DNA of 64,000 bases, taken from Rhizobiaceae bacterium (GTDB taxonomy: Bacteria > Pseudomonadota > Alphaproteobacteria > Rhizobiales > Rhizobiaceae). The DNA is taken from assembly GCA_019635755.1 (NCBI GenBank), contig JAHBYW010000005.1, positions 62,001-126,000 of the forward strand, given 5' to 3'. The translations under genes were made by a program, and so were the position numbers. The stretch's first letter is position 1. Every line of letters begins with the position of its first letter. A model generated the notes under the pieces. It was not told where the DNA came from, searched no databases, and saw only the letters and a list, made by a program, of their open reading frames with translations. This document shows, piece by piece, positions 61,759-64,000 of the stretch.

Positions 61759-63381
61759 CTAACGGCCCCCTTTCCGGCGTAGAACGGGTCGGCGGGCTTG
61801 AATTACACCGCCAAGCGACATTGCACGCCCCACCGCGATCGCATCCAGGAACCTTGGATCATGGCTGACGACGAGAAGCGCGCCATCGTAGTTCTGCAAG
61901 GCCTGCTCCAGCAATGCGACGGACTCGATGTCGAGATGGTTGGTCGGCTCGTCGAGGATCAGCAGCCAGGGCGGCACATCGCCGCCCAGCGTGCAGGCAA
62001 GTCCGGCACGCAGGCGCTCGCCGCCGGAGAGGGTGCCGACCGGCCGCAACGCATCGCGGTTGCGGAAGCCGAAGCGGGCGCAGGCCGCGTAGGCTTCATT
62101 CTCGCTCATCGACGGATTCAGCCGGCGATGATTAGCGAGCAACGTGGACGACCGATCGAGCAGGCCGATATGTTGGTCGAGCATAACGATGCGACTGTCG
62201 GCACGGCGCACCGTGCCGGTGGTGGGCGCGGTCGCACCGGCAGCGAGCTTGAGCAAGGTGGACTTCCCTGACCCGTTGGGGCCGCCGACCGACACGCGCT
62301 CAGGGCCGCTGATGGCAAGCGTCCACGGCCCGAGCGCGCGCCCCGGGAGCTCCACGGAAACGCCGTCCATCGCGACCAGCTGCGCGCCTGACGGTATCCC
62401 GCTCGGCGGAATGTCCATGGCAATCGGTGTGATCACTTCGACCTGGCGCGCCGCATCAGCCAGCCGCGCTTCGGCCTCTGCCAAGCGCCTTTCGCCGAGC
62501 CGGTCGAGACGTCCGCCGCTGGCCTCCGCGCGCCCGGCACGCGCGTCGAGCAGAATCTTCGGTTCCGAGGCCTTTGCAGCGAAGGTCCGTCCTGCCTTGT
62601 CCCGCCGCTGCTTGGCCTCGCGCTGGCGCTGCGTATCGAGGCCTGCAGTACGGAGTGCGGCGGCGGATCGGGCCAGTTCCGCTTCGGCCGCCTGACGTTC
62701 CGCGTCGCGCAGTTCTGCGAAGCGCGACCAGCCGCCACCCACCACGCGGACGCCGAGCGGCGTCAGCTCGACGATGCGGTCCATCGTCTCCAGCAGCGCG
62801 CGGTCGTGACTGGCCACCAGCGCGCCGCCGCGCCAGTTGTGCAGAAGCTGGTGGATTGCGGCGCGGCCGTCCCCGTCGAGGTTGTTGGTGGGTTCGTCGA
62901 GGAGGAGCACGTCCGGCGCCTCGATCAGCAACCGTGCGATGCCAACGCGGGTTCGTTCGCCACCCGAGAGGGCCGCGATCGTCCGTTCCAGGTCGAGGCC
63001 AGCCATGCCTGCATCGGCAAGCGACGCGGCGACACGCGTTTCCAGCATCCATTCCGCCCTATCGAGATCGTAGGGACGGCCCTGTCCCGCGAGAATGCGT
63101 TCCAGGACTGCCAAGCCTTCCGCGACGCCGAGCGCCTCGGCCACGGTCCATGCCTCCGGCCATTCCTGGCGAAGCGTGCCGACGCTGCCATCGAGGCGCA
63201 CGCTTCCTGCCGACGGCTCCGCTTCGCCGGCGACGATGCGCAGAAGCGTGGACTTGCCGGATCCGTTGCGGCCGACGATGCCGACACGCTCGGTGCCGAC
63301 GGAGAGCGTCAAATCGGAGAAGAGGTCGCGGCGATCAGGAGTCGCGGCGGCGAGTGAGTCGAGTGTGAGACGTGCGTGCAT
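61759..63381 (-). CDS. ABC-F family ATPase
   Basis: 540 residues with two ABC domains and no membrane helices. Site 1: GRNGSGKST, LSGGERTR, LLLDEPTNNLD. Site 2: GPNGSGKSTL, LSGGERLRAG, LILDEPTNHLD. The linker between the domains is charged (AEARLADAARQVEVITPIAM). ABC-F proteins act on the ribosome, in translation or in antibiotic protection. The ATG at 63381 is preferred because the upstream open frame is not ABC-F-like. It converges on kdpE. Confidence 0.92.
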   Translation of the reverse strand: MHARLTLDSLAAATPDRRDLFSDLTLSVGTERVGIVGRNGSGKSTLLRIVAGEAEPSAGSVRLDGSVGTLRQEWPEAWTVAEALGVAEGLAVLERILAGQGRPYDLDRAEWMLETRVAASLADAGMAGLDLERTIAALSGGERTRVGIARLLIEAPDVLLLDEPTNNLDGDGRAAIHQLLHNWRGGALVASHDRALLETMDRIVELTPLGVRVVGGGWSRFAELRDAERQAAEAELARSAAALRTAGLDTQRQREAKQRRDKAGRTFAAKASEPKILLDARAGRAEASGGRLDRLGERRLAEAEARLADAARQVEVITPIAMDIPPSGIPSGAQLVAMDGVSVELPGRALGPWTLAISGPERVSVGGPNGSGKSTLLKLAAGATAPTTGTVRRADSRIVMLDQHIGLLDRSSTLLANHRRLNPSMSENEAYAACARFGFRNRDALRPVGTLSGGERLRAGLACTLGGDVPPWLLILDEPTNHLDIESVALLEQALQNYDGALLVVSHDPRFLDAIAVGRAMSLGGVIQARRPVLRRKGGR

Positions 63382-63569
63382 AGAAGACCGATATCCGGGA
63401 CGGGACTGTTGTGAGGCGGTTAGTCGTCCGGTGGTCCACTGCAGGTCTCCTTGGTCACAGGTGGTCGATTTAGTAAGCGAATGCGCCCAGGACAAGGCGG
63501 CTTGCGTTGCCGTTGTGCGCTCAGCCGACGGCGAAACTCCGAAGCGCCAGCTGGTCGTCTGACGCAACT

Positions 63570-63717
63570 CGGGCGCGGCCGCGCCAGAGCGGGCGGCGAC
63601 CTTGAGGCCTGACCGCAGCGCGAGCAGAAGGCGAGCCGCTGCGTCCGCATCGGTGTCGGCGGCGATCTCGCCATCCGTCATGCCGTGCCGGACCTCGCCT
63701 GCGATCGCTTGCTTGCA
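63570..63717 (-). pseudogene. TetR-type regulator C-terminal fragment
   Basis: In the frame just upstream of the ABC-F gene, about 49 residues (QAIAGEVRHGMTDGEIAADT, then DADAAARLLLALRSGLKVAA) match the C-terminal ligand-domain pattern of TetR-family repressors. No helix-turn-helix half is present in the remaining 280 bases. The frame runs through to the ABC-F start without its own stop. A decayed tetR is the simplest reading; chance similarity is possible. Confidence 0.45.
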
Positions 63718-64000
63718 TTGAAATGGGTTGAGCGCAGGCCGGATCGCCGGGCCCTTCGGGCTACTGCACCCGGACAGCTCGGCTTGGCGTCGACCTTCGA
63801 TTTGTCGCGACATCGTCGTCCGAGGTCGGCGTGATTGCGGAAGCATCCTCTGCGCGATCGAACTCGTCTCTTCGTCAACTCGGGGAACGCGGCGCGGGAC
63901 GACGGCTCGCAGGCGGAGAGCAATAGGTTGTATGGGTAGTGAAAGGGGGGCGTTGACCGAACGTCGGATATTCCCATCTCTCGAACCACAACCGGACAGT
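63718..64000. other. Gene-free end of the window
   Basis: 283 bases at the end of the window with no convincing gene. The minus-strand open frame is Arg/Ser-rich and lacks family features. A gene may start beyond the edge. Confidence 0.4.

Noticed and set aside
1-64000. CRISPR arrays, rRNA genes, replication origin or intact insertion sequences
   Set aside because: No regularly spaced repeats, rRNA motifs, dnaA-box clusters or transposase genes were seen in the window.

Overview
The window is about 68% GC and reads as a chromosomal segment of an alphaproteobacterium of the Rhizobiales (Hyphomicrobiales), probably near Mesorhizobium or Phyllobacteriaceae. The evidence is the gene content: a complete ccoNOQP-ccoGHIS set beside a RegB/RegA redox pair, an rpmH-rnpA-yidC cluster, dapD and dapE, DUF6481, DUF805 and DUF817 proteins, a lysine/alanine-rich histone-like protein, and small kdp leader peptides. 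No ribosomal RNA, CRISPR array or intact insertion sequence was seen. One tRNA gene is present.

1-32 kb is ordinary core chromosome. It starts with a Gdx/SugE exporter behind a textbook guanidine-II riboswitch, then a histone H1-like gene, rmuC, the translation and tRNA-modification genes def-fmt-truA, dapE with a coupled membrane protein, and a ketopantoate-reductase-like gene. Next come a TetR repressor with nested palindromic operators, a DJ-1/PfpI gene behind a FadR-type palindrome, two DUF805 genes, dapD, a LOG protein, DUF817 and a pyrimidine nucleotidase. A gene-free 1.2 kb stretch (17.64-18.82 kb) carries a duplicated palindromic repeat and nested inverted repeats that look like a structured RNA. 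It precedes an ECF sigma/anti-sigma pair and a fasciclin protein. Two divergent PepSY units flank a Pho-box-like direct repeat and feed a response regulator and histidine kinase. engB, a CatB-type acetyltransferase, yidC, rnpA and rpmH follow, then a TVP38-FAD oxidoreductase-histidine kinase operon in which the oxidoreductase has lost its redox cysteines.

32.0-35.5 kb is a lower-GC accessory patch that starts at the 3' end of tRNA-Arg(ACG). It holds an AlpA-type regulator, an XRE regulator and several unknown ORFs, but no integrase.

35.5-47.3 kb is a microaerobic respiration island. On the minus strand ccoNOQP encodes the cbb3 oxidase, and ccoGHIS plus a 192-residue membrane protein and a TauE/SafE-like protein encode its maturation. 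Divergently on the plus strand lie three small membrane-protein ORFs and regB-regA. The shared intergenic region has an AT block and no recognisable FNR/FixK box, so RegA control is the simplest inference.

47.7-64 kb holds an autotransporter with a divergent LysR gene, an MFS transporter, a short solo tyrosine recombinase and a complete kdp potassium operon (27-residue leader peptide, kdpF, A, B, C, D, E). It ends with an ABC-F ATPase followed upstream by what looks like a TetR fragment. All calls rest on reading the sequence; no database search was run.
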